DNA of 49,030 nucleotides from Nitrospiraceae bacterium. Its GTDB lineage: Bacteria; Nitrospirota; Thermodesulfovibrionia; Thermodesulfovibrionales; UBA1546. Positions 40,501 to 49,025 of this stretch are shown piece by piece. Within the stretch, counting starts at the first letter, position 1; every line of letters starts with the position of its first letter. Location of the stretch: NCBI GenBank assembly GCA_003599795.1, contig QZJQ01000011.1, forward strand, positions 1 through 49,030. Direction: 5' to 3'. A model generated the notes under the pieces. It ran no database searches and was not told the DNA's origin. It saw only the letters and a list, made by a program, of their open reading frames with translations. The translations under genes and the position numbers were made by a program.

Positions 40501-40568
40501 CTTTCATCCTCCTTTTATTTTCAGAATACTCTCTTCTTGCAAATTCTTAGCTCGCTCTTTCACTGATT

Positions 40569-40718
40569 TTACTTCTTATTATCCGGCTTTTCACCTCCCT
40601 TTCCTTTGCTGCCAAATATCTTCTCTATAAGTTGAAACATAAAAAGATTAGGTCCGCTCTCTATAAGCAAAATTACAACTCCTACAGCAAGTATTAGACT
40701 TAATAAAACAATCAACAT
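40569..40718 (-). CDS. small single-TM protein (49 aa), not in the supplied ORF track
   Basis: MLIVLLSLILAVGVVILLIESGPNLFMFQLIEKIFGSKGKGGEKPDNKK*, between a PHO-box-like site and pstS; no strong Shine-Dalgarno. Confidence 0.45.
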   Translation of the reverse strand: MLIVLLSLILAVGVVILLIESGPNLFMFQLIEKIFGSKGKGGEKPDNKK

Positions 40719-40740
40719 TAATAAAGTCTAACAATATAAT

Positions 40741-40769
40741 GTTACAGCAATATTACAGAAGCATTACCT
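40741..40769 (-). promoter_or_regulatory. PHO-box-like 11-bp direct repeats upstream of the small ORF and pstS
   Basis: TTACA at 40742 and 40753, TTACC at 40764 (minus strand CTGTAAT-ATTG-CTGTAAC). Confidence 0.7.
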
Positions 40770-40804
40770 TTTAAAGAAAAACTGCCGCTGCTGGTATCTT
40801 TCAG

Positions 40805-41071
40805 CTACGCAAAAATCAGGTCTTTAAATTCCTCTTTATCAATAGTTTGCTTAAAGTAAAAAGGACACCTCTTATAGCTCTTTGTCTTACAATATTCCTC
40901 AAGCTCAAAGAGGCTTGGGAAATATGGACTGACTGCGCCCTTGCAGGACGAGACTATCCATTTTAGTAAATGCGGACACATAACTTCACCTCCTCCTAAG
41001 TATCTGACTTGTTTAATTAACTCATCGCATTCACGGATGTCGTAATCCTTTTTCACTGTAGGCATGGTCAT
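40805..41071 (-). CDS. small Cys-rich protein
   Basis: 'MCPHLLKWIVSSCKGAVSPYFPSLFELEEYCKTKSYKRCPFYFKQ'; 4-nt overlap with the upstream EAL-CBS-GGDEF gene. Confidence 0.7.
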   Translation of the reverse strand: MTMPTVKKDYDIRECDELIKQVRYLGGGEVMCPHLLKWIVSSCKGAVSPYFPSLFELEEYCKTKSYKRCPFYFKQTIDKEEFKDLIFA

Positions 41072-42885
41072 TCCATTATCCTTCTGTCTCTAACTATGGA
41101 TGAGCCCTTTTGCATCTTTGCCAGCTTTTTTATCTCTGTTGCAATAGATGCAAGGTGGGCATAGGACTCTATTTTATGCGCCGCTGTGCTTGCAATGCCT
41201 ATGGAAATTGACAGAAGTTCAAATCTCTCCTCTTCGCCTCTCCTGTTTTTAGCGCTATAAAACCCCCTTTTATAATCCTCGACGCCGTGGAATTCTATCA
41301 GATTCGTCTTAAAATTCGATATTATCTTCTCGCATATGGAAATTGAGGCCTGCGGGCCGGCAATCAATATGAAATCATCACCGCCGATATGTCCGGCAAA
41401 GCCGGAATTATATGCCATATCAGATATGGCATTCTGTATTACGGCGGCAAAGTTTTTTATAACACAATCACCTTTTTCAAATCCATAGTGGTCGTTGTAC
41501 GGCTTGAAATTGTCAAGGTCTATGTAACAAACATCAAAGTGTATATTCTTAGAAAGCCTTTTATTTATCTCCCTTTGGATTGATTCATTCCCTGGAAGCC
41601 CTGTAAGCGGGTTAGCCCCCCTTGCCAGAGTAAGGTTTCTTTCGGTTATGGCATCAAGCAGGACATTTACCGCCACCGTGCCATAATATTTACCATTTTT
41701 TGTAACACATATATCATCATAAAGGAACTCAAATTTTCTTAATTGAATCCTCTGTGCCGCATCTTCCATAATGGTATTCGCCTCAACCATCGGGGATGGC
41801 TGCTCCATGAGGTGGACTATCTTTCTATAAGCATTAAGGGCTATACCATAGCCGTATTTGCGTAAAATTTGATTTTCTAAGAACCTGTTTCTGCACAGCA
41901 CGCCCATGACTCTGTCACCTTCAACAACAGGCAAACCTCTGAGTTCAGGGTCTCTAATAAACCTGTTAAGGGCAACCATAATATCTGCTGACGGAGGAAT
42001 GGGTTCCACTTTGTTGGCAATGTCGCCAATAAAGCGCTGCTCGCCGTCTGTTATATACGAGGGTGTTTTTTTGCCGTAAGATATTGGGATTACCGCGTTG
42101 TCTCTGTTAAGCGCAGGAGAGGGCTTACCCATATAATATCCCTGAAGAAATCCTATGCCCATACCCAAGACTACTTTAAGCTCCTCTTCCCTCTCTATTC
42201 CCTCAGCTATAACATTTATGCCAATTCTGTGGCACGCTGTTGTAATGCAATCTACGAGGTTGAATTTTACAAGCGCCTTGTCTATATTGGATATAAAATA
42301 TCGGTCTATCTTTACAAAGTCCGGTTCGATAATGGATAGCATCTTTAAACCGCCATAGCCGGATCCAAAGTCATCAATGGCAATCTTGTAACCTTTGTCC
42401 CTATACCGCTCTATCGCTTTATTAAAAAGGCTATGGTTCTTAACTGCGCTTTCTTCTGTTATCTCAATGATGATTCTGTCTTTTGATAAACCAGCTTCTT
42501 CTACAAGTTCATCTATTATTCCATCTCTGTGCGCAGGATCCATCAATGTTTCCGGACATATATTAAGAAATAGATATGCGCCATCCTGGTTTATGCCAAG
42601 AGATGACGCCAGCCTAATAGCATTCTCTCTACACCGCACATCGAGGGAAGATATGGTATCGGTCATTATTGCAGTTTTAAACAAATCCCCGATGTTGGCA
42701 GTTCCTTTATCTTCCTTTATCCGGGTCAATGCCTCATAACCGTAAACTGCGCCGTCCCTTGAGGAGAATATAGTCTGAAAATAGGTTGTAAGGGAATTGC
42801 TATCAAGCAGTTCAAGCATATTATGCCTCTCAATTGCGCTCTGGGCTTCATAATATTCTTTCTTCAGCCCTACACAGGGTTGCAT
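41068..42885 (-). CDS. EAL-CBS-GGDEF cyclic-di-GMP signalling protein
   Basis: EAL-like 'YGYEALTRI', 'DDFGSGYGGL', 'DFVKIDRYFI'; CBS pair; GGDEF-like 'GHIGGDDFILI'. Confidence 0.9.
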   Translation of the reverse strand: MQPCVGLKKEYYEAQSAIERHNMLELLDSNSLTTYFQTIFSSRDGAVYGYEALTRIKEDKGTANIGDLFKTAIMTDTISSLDVRCRENAIRLASSLGINQDGAYLFLNICPETLMDPAHRDGIIDELVEEAGLSKDRIIIEITEESAVKNHSLFNKAIERYRDKGYKIAIDDFGSGYGGLKMLSIIEPDFVKIDRYFISNIDKALVKFNLVDCITTACHRIGINVIAEGIEREEELKVVLGMGIGFLQGYYMGKPSPALNRDNAVIPISYGKKTPSYITDGEQRFIGDIANKVEPIPPSADIMVALNRFIRDPELRGLPVVEGDRVMGVLCRNRFLENQILRKYGYGIALNAYRKIVHLMEQPSPMVEANTIMEDAAQRIQLRKFEFLYDDICVTKNGKYYGTVAVNVLLDAITERNLTLARGANPLTGLPGNESIQREINKRLSKNIHFDVCYIDLDNFKPYNDHYGFEKGDCVIKNFAAVIQNAISDMAYNSGFAGHIGGDDFILIAGPQASISICEKIISNFKTNLIEFHGVEDYKRGFYSAKNRRGEEERFELLSISIGIASTAAHKIESYAHLASIATEIKKLAKMQKGSSIVRDRRIME

Positions 42886-42941
42886 AGATTTTTCCCCCTA
42901 ATGATGTTCCGGAGAACCGGCTTAAACAAAGACTTGCTGCT

Positions 42942-43316
42942 CTATGGATTCAGATATAATGCCACCTTTTCCCGAAGGCCGTAGATATCACCCTTGCATA
43001 TGTATCCCTTTACCTGATGGAACCGCACCATCTCTCTGAGACTGTCCTCATCGTTCGATGAATAAAAGACAATGGGTATATCTCTTATATCAGAATGCGC
43101 GCGCATTATCTTGGAAAGTCCATCGCCTGAGAGTCCGGGCATATTGACATCGAGAAGGATAAGGTCAGGAGTGAGTGTTTTTGCCAATGCCGTTGAGCCG
43201 AATGCCTGATCATGTGTATATACATAATGCCCCTCGCTTTCGAGAATTTCCTTTACCGAGATCAGATGTTTCTTGTCGTCATCAATGACGAGTATCTTTT
43301 TGCCTGTTTTCTTCAT
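42942..43316 (-). CDS. stand-alone response regulator receiver
   Basis: 'ILVIDDDKKHLISVKEILE', 'DLILLDVNMPGLSGDGL', 'GYICKGD'. Confidence 0.92.
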   Translation of the reverse strand: MKKTGKKILVIDDDKKHLISVKEILESEGHYVYTHDQAFGSTALAKTLTPDLILLDVNMPGLSGDGLSKIMRAHSDIRDIPIVFYSSNDEDSLREMVRFHQVKGYICKGDIYGLREKVALYLNP

Positions 43317-43326
43317 CTTTTTTCTC

Positions 43327-44508
43327 CTATGCGTTTAAATTGTTATTTTTTATCGGGAGGGTCACCTCAAAGGTTGTCCCCTGTCCGAATTCGCTATTTA
43401 AGGCGATATCGCCCCCAAGCATGTCCAGAAGATTTTTTGTGATCGTCAGCCCAAGGCCGGTCCCTTCGTGACGTTTAGTCGCAGCATCTCCCACTTGGCT
43501 GAAGGCAGTAAAAAGTCTTTCCATATCCTCCTTTCTTATTCCGATCCCTGTGTCCGTAACCCGGATATTCAATTTATCGTCCGATTCGGCGACTGAGAGC
43601 ATGATTTTGCCCCTATCCGTAAATTTCGCGGCATTGCCCATGAGGTTAGTCAATATCTGTTTAATCTTAACAGGGTCTGACACGATTTGAAGGCTCTGCA
43701 TTTCCGAGTTCACTGTGACAGCCACAGGTTTAGCGCCGAGGAGCACCTTTGTGGTCTCGGCGACCTCCCTGACTATTCTCATCAGGTCAAAGTTTTCATA
43801 GATGATTTCCATCTTTCCTGCCTCGATCTTCGACAGGTCGAGTATATTGGTTATGATGGCCCTAAGGTGCGTAGCGCCGGACATTATGAGTGTCAGCCTG
43901 TCCTTCACCTGATCTATATATCCCTTTTCGCACGACATCTTCATGAGTTCGGCAAGTCCGATAATGGCATTCACGGGAGATCTGAGTTCGTGGGTGACAT
44001 TTGCGATGAACTGAGATTTTATCTTCTCGATATTTTCAAGTTCTTCTATGCGTGTCTCTGCAATCTCCTTCTGTACCATGCTGTTTGCAAGAGCATTGCT
44101 CTGCTGTATCACCATATGTTTTACAGAGATAAGCCCTTTATAGTAACCGTCATCATCCACCACTATAATCTCATCATAGATGTCCTCAGCAGGTCTGTCG
44201 AGCGCCTTGTCTATGGCTACATCAAGTCTTTCGTCTTCGTGTATTGTGAGTGGTTCTATATCAGCTATTGTTATAACCGGTTTTCTTCCATACAGTTCAA
44301 ATCCAAATCTTTTGAACAATGTGAAAAGGAGTTTTGGCCTTGTGACAAGCCCTATTGGTTCCCTGCCTTCAACAAGCGCTACCGCATCCAGATGCGCAGA
44401 GTTAAAGAAATTATCAGCTATGCGCTGAACGCTGGTATACGGCGTCGCGCATTCGCTGGATGTAATCAGTTTCCCGACCGAGGGTGATTCAGCCTGCAAT
44501 ATTTCCAT
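43327..44508 (-). CDS. histidine kinase with N-terminal CBS-like domain
   Basis: H box 'FIANVTHELRSPVNAIIGLAELM'; N box 'LMGNAAKFTDRG'; 'DTGIGI'; 'GTGLGLTITKNL'. Confidence 0.93.
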   Translation of the reverse strand: MEILQAESPSVGKLITSSECATPYTSVQRIADNFFNSAHLDAVALVEGREPIGLVTRPKLLFTLFKRFGFELYGRKPVITIADIEPLTIHEDERLDVAIDKALDRPAEDIYDEIIVVDDDGYYKGLISVKHMVIQQSNALANSMVQKEIAETRIEELENIEKIKSQFIANVTHELRSPVNAIIGLAELMKMSCEKGYIDQVKDRLTLIMSGATHLRAIITNILDLSKIEAGKMEIIYENFDLMRIVREVAETTKVLLGAKPVAVTVNSEMQSLQIVSDPVKIKQILTNLMGNAAKFTDRGKIMLSVAESDDKLNIRVTDTGIGIRKEDMERLFTAFSQVGDAATKRHEGTGLGLTITKNLLDMLGGDIALNSEFGQGTTFEVTLPIKNNNLNA

Positions 44509-44514
44509 AATATG

Positions 44515-44772
44515 CTATCTCCTCCTTAAGTTCTTTGCCAGAAAAAGCGCACAGTTGTCATAGTTTTCGTTTTCGCAGTAACTTGACCTTACCAGTTTCC
44601 CCAAACTGAGGGCCGTAATAGATGCCTTGCAAACATCAGCTTCGGTGTGACAGTAGGGGCATAGCGTCTCTACGTCCATTACCATTTGCTTGTATTGTAA
44701 AGCCGAGTCCATTACCATTTTTGCTGTTAAGCTATCCATCTCATTTGCTATTAAGCTATCCATCTCACTCAC
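44515..44772 (-). CDS. small Cys-rich protein, related to 40805-41071
   Basis: 'LCPYCHTEADVCKASITALSLGKLVRSSYCENENYDNCALFLAKNL'; SD AGGAGGTGAG. Confidence 0.7.
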   Translation of the reverse strand: MSEMDSLIANEMDSLTAKMVMDSALQYKQMVMDVETLCPYCHTEADVCKASITALSLGKLVRSSYCENENYDNCALFLAKNLRRR

Positions 44773-44804
44773 CTCCTTTTTTATTTGAGCATAACAAAGA
44801 GATG

Positions 44805-44831
44805 TTACAGGATTATTAAGGGGAGGTTAAA
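44805..44831 (-). promoter_or_regulatory. PHO-box-like 11-bp direct repeats upstream of the signalling island
   Basis: TTACA 44805, TTAAG 44816, TTAAA 44827; minus strand CTTAATA-ATC-CTGTAAC followed by TTATGCT. Confidence 0.5.
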
Positions 44832-44860
44832 TTTTAGCTTCAGGGAATATTGAGATTTGA

Positions 44861-46651
44861 TTATTGATTTATTTCTGCAGGTATTATTATGTTCACTCTT
44901 GTTCCTTTAGCTGGCGTGATCTCTATTTTCATTTCCCATCCCTGCGCCTTTACAAGATGCTTCACTATCGCAAGTCCCAACCCTGTTCCGCCGAGTTCCC
45001 TTGAGCGGGAACTGTCAACCCTGTAAAACCTTTCACCAAGGCGGGACAGATGCTTTTGCGGAATGCCTATGCCGGTATCCTCAACCGAAATCTCTATGAG
45101 ATTTCGGAGTTGAGAGTTTAGAGTTAAGAGTTCAGAATCACTTTTAACTTTTACAGTCACTCCTCCCGTTTCCGTAAACTTTATACCGTTATCCACAAGA
45201 TTAAGAAGTATCTGGGTCAAACGATTTCTGTCCGCTTTTATCTCGCAAAGATTTTCAGGCATCTCCTTTTTCAAATAAATGCCCTTTATCTCAGCCTTGT
45301 TCCGCAATGTAGTAAAGACCGTATCAATAACATCGTCAAGCCTGACTGCTGTTTTCTCTATTTTTATATCTCCGAGTTCTATTCTTGAAAGCGTAAGCAG
45401 GTCTTCAACGAGCGAATTCAGGCGTTCGCTGTGATTTTTAATTGTCTGTAAAAACCTCGAGGCGTTCTCCTTATCATCAATTGCGCCTCCGAGCAATGTC
45501 TCGGCAAACCCCTTTATTGCCGTAATGGGAGTTTTTATTTCATGGGATACATTTGCCACAAAATCCCTTCTCATGTCCTCAAGCTGCTTCAGCCTTGTAA
45601 TGTCATGAAACGACAGCATGACGCCCGACACATTCTCGCTCCCTGGCGGATAATAAAACGGCGCTGCTGTTGCCATGAGATAAAGTTCCTTTGGATATGC
45701 AATCTCCATTTCCTGCACAACAGATTCTTCCTTATCCGCAACCTTTTTCATGATATCGGTTAACCCGACATTTCTGATTACCTCCGGCAGAGGCCAACCC
45801 TCTATATCACGCTCAATCCCGAAAACTTTTTTTGCAGCAGGATTACAGATCAACACCTTGCCCCTGGCGTCTAAAAGCACAAAGCCATCAGGCATATTTT
45901 TCAAAAGCTCTTCCATCTTGTGCCTGTCCTCATTGCTCCGCTCAAGCCGCTTCTTGAGTTCATGCGCCATAGCATTTATATTTTTTGCGAGTTCTCCGAT
46001 TTCTCCCTTTTCCTTAAGAAACAGTCTTGTCTTGAAATCGCCTGCTGTGACTTCTCTTGAAAAAGCCGCAATCTCTTCAATTGATTTCGTAACCCTCCGT
46101 GCCTGCAAAAGGCCTGTCAGAATAGCCGCAAGCAGGGTGACAATTGATGCTATAGCTATGCGCATCCGCAGGGAAGCGATTGCCTTTTCCATATCGTGCA
46201 GCGGTACGGCAAGCCTTAGGAAGCCTTTATTATTTTTTTCATACAGTAAAACGGCGAAATAGAAAAAATCTTTCTTCACTGTTCTGCTGAAATGTATGGA
46301 ACTGCCGGTATTGCTAACTGCCGCTTCTTGAATCTCAGGCCTGTCAAGATGGTTTTCCATCTTCCCTGATAACTCATCAGAATCTCCGATTACTTTCCCA
46401 TCGCTCGCAATAACCGTTATCCTTGCGCCTGTCTTTTCCTTATACCGCCTGCAGAAATCATCCAGACTGTCCTTGGAATACCGTGGTATCTCGTCAGCAA
46501 TCAGAGCGGCCTGAATTCCCAGGCTTTCTTTCAGCTTTGAAATATGATTATCCTTAATAACCTGCGAGAGGTATATTTCAAGAGGGATAAAAAGCAGAGG
46601 GGCTATAATAATATATGAAAGCAGAATCCTTCTAAAGAGGACGCGTTTCAT
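44861..46651 (-). CDS. phoR: phosphate regulon sensor kinase PhoR (HAMP-PAS-HisKA-HATPase)
   Basis: 'FVANVSHEIKTPITAIKGFAETLLGGA', 'GLGLAIVKHLV'; 4-nt overlap with phoB. Confidence 0.92.
   Translation of the reverse strand: MKRVLFRRILLSYIIIAPLLFIPLEIYLSQVIKDNHISKLKESLGIQAALIADEIPRYSKDSLDDFCRRYKEKTGARITVIASDGKVIGDSDELSGKMENHLDRPEIQEAAVSNTGSSIHFSRTVKKDFFYFAVLLYEKNNKGFLRLAVPLHDMEKAIASLRMRIAIASIVTLLAAILTGLLQARRVTKSIEEIAAFSREVTAGDFKTRLFLKEKGEIGELAKNINAMAHELKKRLERSNEDRHKMEELLKNMPDGFVLLDARGKVLICNPAAKKVFGIERDIEGWPLPEVIRNVGLTDIMKKVADKEESVVQEMEIAYPKELYLMATAAPFYYPPGSENVSGVMLSFHDITRLKQLEDMRRDFVANVSHEIKTPITAIKGFAETLLGGAIDDKENASRFLQTIKNHSERLNSLVEDLLTLSRIELGDIKIEKTAVRLDDVIDTVFTTLRNKAEIKGIYLKKEMPENLCEIKADRNRLTQILLNLVDNGIKFTETGGVTVKVKSDSELLTLNSQLRNLIEISVEDTGIGIPQKHLSRLGERFYRVDSSRSRELGGTGLGLAIVKHLVKAQGWEMKIEITPAKGTRVNIIIPAEINQ
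45107..45134. repeat. period-7 repeat inside phoR
   Basis: GAGTTGA-GAGTTTA-GAGTTAA-GAGTTCA. Confidence 0.8.
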
Positions 46652-47343
46652 TGCTTGCCGTCAAAAAAATAACCGGCGCCGCGCATGGTCTTGATATAGC
46701 GGGGACTTGAAGGATTTTCCTCAATCTGCGCTCGCAGCCTTCTTATATGCACATCCACTGTTCTCGGCTCAACGAATGCCTCATCGCTCCAGACCGCATT
46801 GAGAAGTTGTTCGCGGTTAAAAACCCTGCCCTTTCTTTCAACGAGATAAAGAAGAAGCCTGAATTCCGTAGCGCTCAGTTTAATTTGGATGCCTTTGCTG
46901 GTTACGGCATACGCATCTTTGTCTATAACGAGGCCGCCTTCTTTTATTATGCGGGCTGATGCAGGCCTTTCTTCCGCCCTCCTGAGAACAGCGTTAATCC
47001 TTGCTACAAGCTCTCTGGGACTGAAGGGTTTTGTAATGTAGTCGTCTGCGCCCATCTCAAGTCCGACAACCTTGTCAACTTCTTCTCCTTTTGCGGTGAG
47101 CATTATAACAGGGAGAGAAGATGTTGCAGGATCATTTCTCAGAATTCTGCAAAGTTCAATGCCCTGAAGCCCAGGAAGCATGAGGTCAAGGATTACAATG
47201 TCATAATTGCCTTTCTTTATCTTTGCGAGGGCTGTTTCGCCATCCGGAGCCGAATCTGCAGCAAAACCTTCTTTTTTGAGATTATATGCTATAAGCTCAA
47301 CAATATCTTTTTCATCATCAACAATTAAAACTTTCTTTGCCAT
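46648..47343 (-). CDS. phoB: PhoB-type winged-helix response regulator
   Basis: 'KKVLIVDDEKDIVELIAYNLKKEGF', 'FVEPRTVDVHIRRLRAQIEENPSSPRYIKTMRGAGYFF'. Confidence 0.94.
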   Translation of the reverse strand: MAKKVLIVDDEKDIVELIAYNLKKEGFAADSAPDGETALAKIKKGNYDIVILDLMLPGLQGIELCRILRNDPATSSLPVIMLTAKGEEVDKVVGLEMGADDYITKPFSPRELVARINAVLRRAEERPASARIIKEGGLVIDKDAYAVTSKGIQIKLSATEFRLLLYLVERKGRVFNREQLLNAVWSDEAFVEPRTVDVHIRRLRAQIEENPSSPRYIKTMRGAGYFFDGKQ

Positions 47344-47384
47344 ACTGATAAAATGCTATAACCTTCCTGCATAAAAATCAACTC

Positions 47385-47819
47385 TCAGGGTTTTATTTTT
47401 CTGAAACTGTCCAGTGAAACTATCTTCCCTTTGGTCACAGCATCTTTTTTATCGTTCCGGATTTTTTGGGGCTCTGACAGAGCATCTTTAGTTTCCATCA
47501 TATCCCACCTGTCAAATTTTATCTTCGCATCGGGAGAATACACGGAGATTATGTCATCGGAATGCAAAAAACAGTTCTCCACTTTATTGTTAGAGCCGAA
47601 TCCGAGCGTTGTAACTATGCTTCCGTCTTCGGTCCACTGAAGGGTTTTATAGTTTTTGCTGTTAAATGCCAGCACAAGCCCGTTTTCTTTTTCTTCGTCA
47701 GTAAAACCCCTATTCCCTATCATAGTGCGTTCAGACTGCTTGATCACGACAAAAACCCTGCCGTAGTCATTCATCATGTCATAAAATAAATTCTGGAGAT
47801 ACTTGACTTGTTTTTTCAT
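47385..47819 (-). CDS. possible SspB-like ClpXP adaptor
   Basis: 'GLVLAFNSKNYKTLQWTEDGSIVTTLGFGSNNKVENCFLHSDDIISVYSPDAKIKFDRWD' resembles the SspB core; weak call. Confidence 0.45.
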   Translation of the reverse strand: MKKQVKYLQNLFYDMMNDYGRVFVVIKQSERTMIGNRGFTDEEKENGLVLAFNSKNYKTLQWTEDGSIVTTLGFGSNNKVENCFLHSDDIISVYSPDAKIKFDRWDMMETKDALSEPQKIRNDKKDAVTKGKIVSLDSFRKIKP

Positions 47820-47828
47820 AAATTAAAG

Positions 47829-47902
47829 TGCCCCCTGCAAGAATCGAACTTGCGACCCCAGGTTTAGGAAACCTGTGCTCTATCCTACTGAGCTAAGGGG
47901 GC
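47829..47902 (-). tRNA. tRNA-Arg (CCT), CCA not encoded
   Basis: GCCCCCTTAGCTCAGTAGGATAGAGCACAGGTTTCCTAAACCTGGGGTCGCAAGTTCGATTCTTGCAGGGGGCA. Confidence 0.95.
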
Positions 47903-48014
47903 TGTCAACAAAAGTTAAAATTTAAAAGTGAAGAGTTTAAAAGTATCAGACAAAGAAACTATATTTGTTATGATACCATTTCATAAAACAGGCAGTCCAG
48001 TTGCGCGTGAATCC

Positions 48015-49025
48015 TTATACGGCAGCCTGCCTCTTTGCCGCCCATTTTATAATATCTTCAACCATCGCCTCGATTGTTGCAGTCTCAGGCATAATCTCAA
48101 CTTTGAGCCCTGCCTTTTCAACGGCCCTTGCAGTCACAGGCCCTATAACAGCAATCGTAACATCCCTGAGAAGCTCATCCGCATCTGCTCCCATAATCTC
48201 CATGAAGTTGTCGAATGTTGACGCGCTTGTGAATGTCGCAACTGATATGCGCCCTTCCTTTAAAAAACGCTTTAACCGTTTGCCGTGCATCTCAGGCTTG
48301 ACCGCGCGGTAAGCTGCAGGGACGTCAATCTCTCCTCCTGATTCTCTCACCTTCTCAGGAAAAATCTCTCTTGCCTTCTCAGCGCGGGGAAGAAGAAGTC
48401 TCACTCCTTTCAACCCTTGAACCCTTGAACCCTCGAACCCTTGTATTATTTTGATCAGTCCCTCTGCATTAAATTCTTCCGGTATTAAGTCAACCTTAAT
48501 CCCGTATCTTTTTATTTCCGCTGCTGTCTTTGTTCCAATCGCGCATATCTTTATGCCCTTCAAATCCCTGATGTCTTTATCTTTTTCCATCAGCCTTTTA
48601 AGGAAATATTTCACGCCGTTGCCGCTCGTAAAAATAATCCAGTTATACGCCTCAATCTTATTTATCGCGCTGTCAAGCTCATCATAGTTTTCCGGAGGCG
48701 CTATCTCTATGGTCGGAAACTCAATCATCTCCGCTCCCAAATCTTCAAGAGGCTCAAATCCTCCGGCATGCTCTCTTGTCACAAGCACCCTGTGTCCGAA
48801 CATTGGTTTTTTCTCGTACCACATCAGCCTCTCTCTTAATTTCACGACTTCGCCGATAACCATAACAGCAGGCGGCTTTATATCTTTTTCCTTCACAATG
48901 TCAACAATGTCTCTCAGGGTGCCTGTTATGGTCTTCTGGTCAGGTCTTGTGCCCCACCTTATCACGGCAACAGGCGTGTCCGGGCTTCTGCCATTTTCCA
49001 TAAGTTTTTTTACGAGGACATCCAT
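48015..49025 (-). CDS. hemD: uroporphyrinogen-III synthase, C-terminal part of a probable CobA-HemD fusion (continues past the window)
   Basis: N-terminal part 'TPVAVIRWGTRPDQKTITGTLRDIVDIV' is a CobA C-terminus; then 'GHRVLVTREHAGGFEPLEDLGAEMIEFPTIEI' HemD. Confidence 0.88.
   Translation of the reverse strand: MDVLVKKLMENGRSPDTPVAVIRWGTRPDQKTITGTLRDIVDIVKEKDIKPPAVMVIGEVVKLRERLMWYEKKPMFGHRVLVTREHAGGFEPLEDLGAEMIEFPTIEIAPPENYDELDSAINKIEAYNWIIFTSGNGVKYFLKRLMEKDKDIRDLKGIKICAIGTKTAAEIKRYGIKVDLIPEEFNAEGLIKIIQGFEGSRVQGLKGVRLLLPRAEKAREIFPEKVRESGGEIDVPAAYRAVKPEMHGKRLKRFLKEGRISVATFTSASTFDNFMEIMGADADELLRDVTIAVIGPVTARAVEKAGLKVEIMPETATIEAMVEDIIKWAAKRQAAV
48408..48443 (-). repeat. period-8 repeat inside hemD
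   Basis: CTTGAACC-CTTGAACC-CTCGAACC-CTTG. Confidence 0.82.

Noticed and set aside
47829-47902. tRNA-Arg lacking an encoded CCA while the other three tRNAs have it
   Set aside because: Mixed CCA encoding is common in bacteria with a CCA-adding enzyme.
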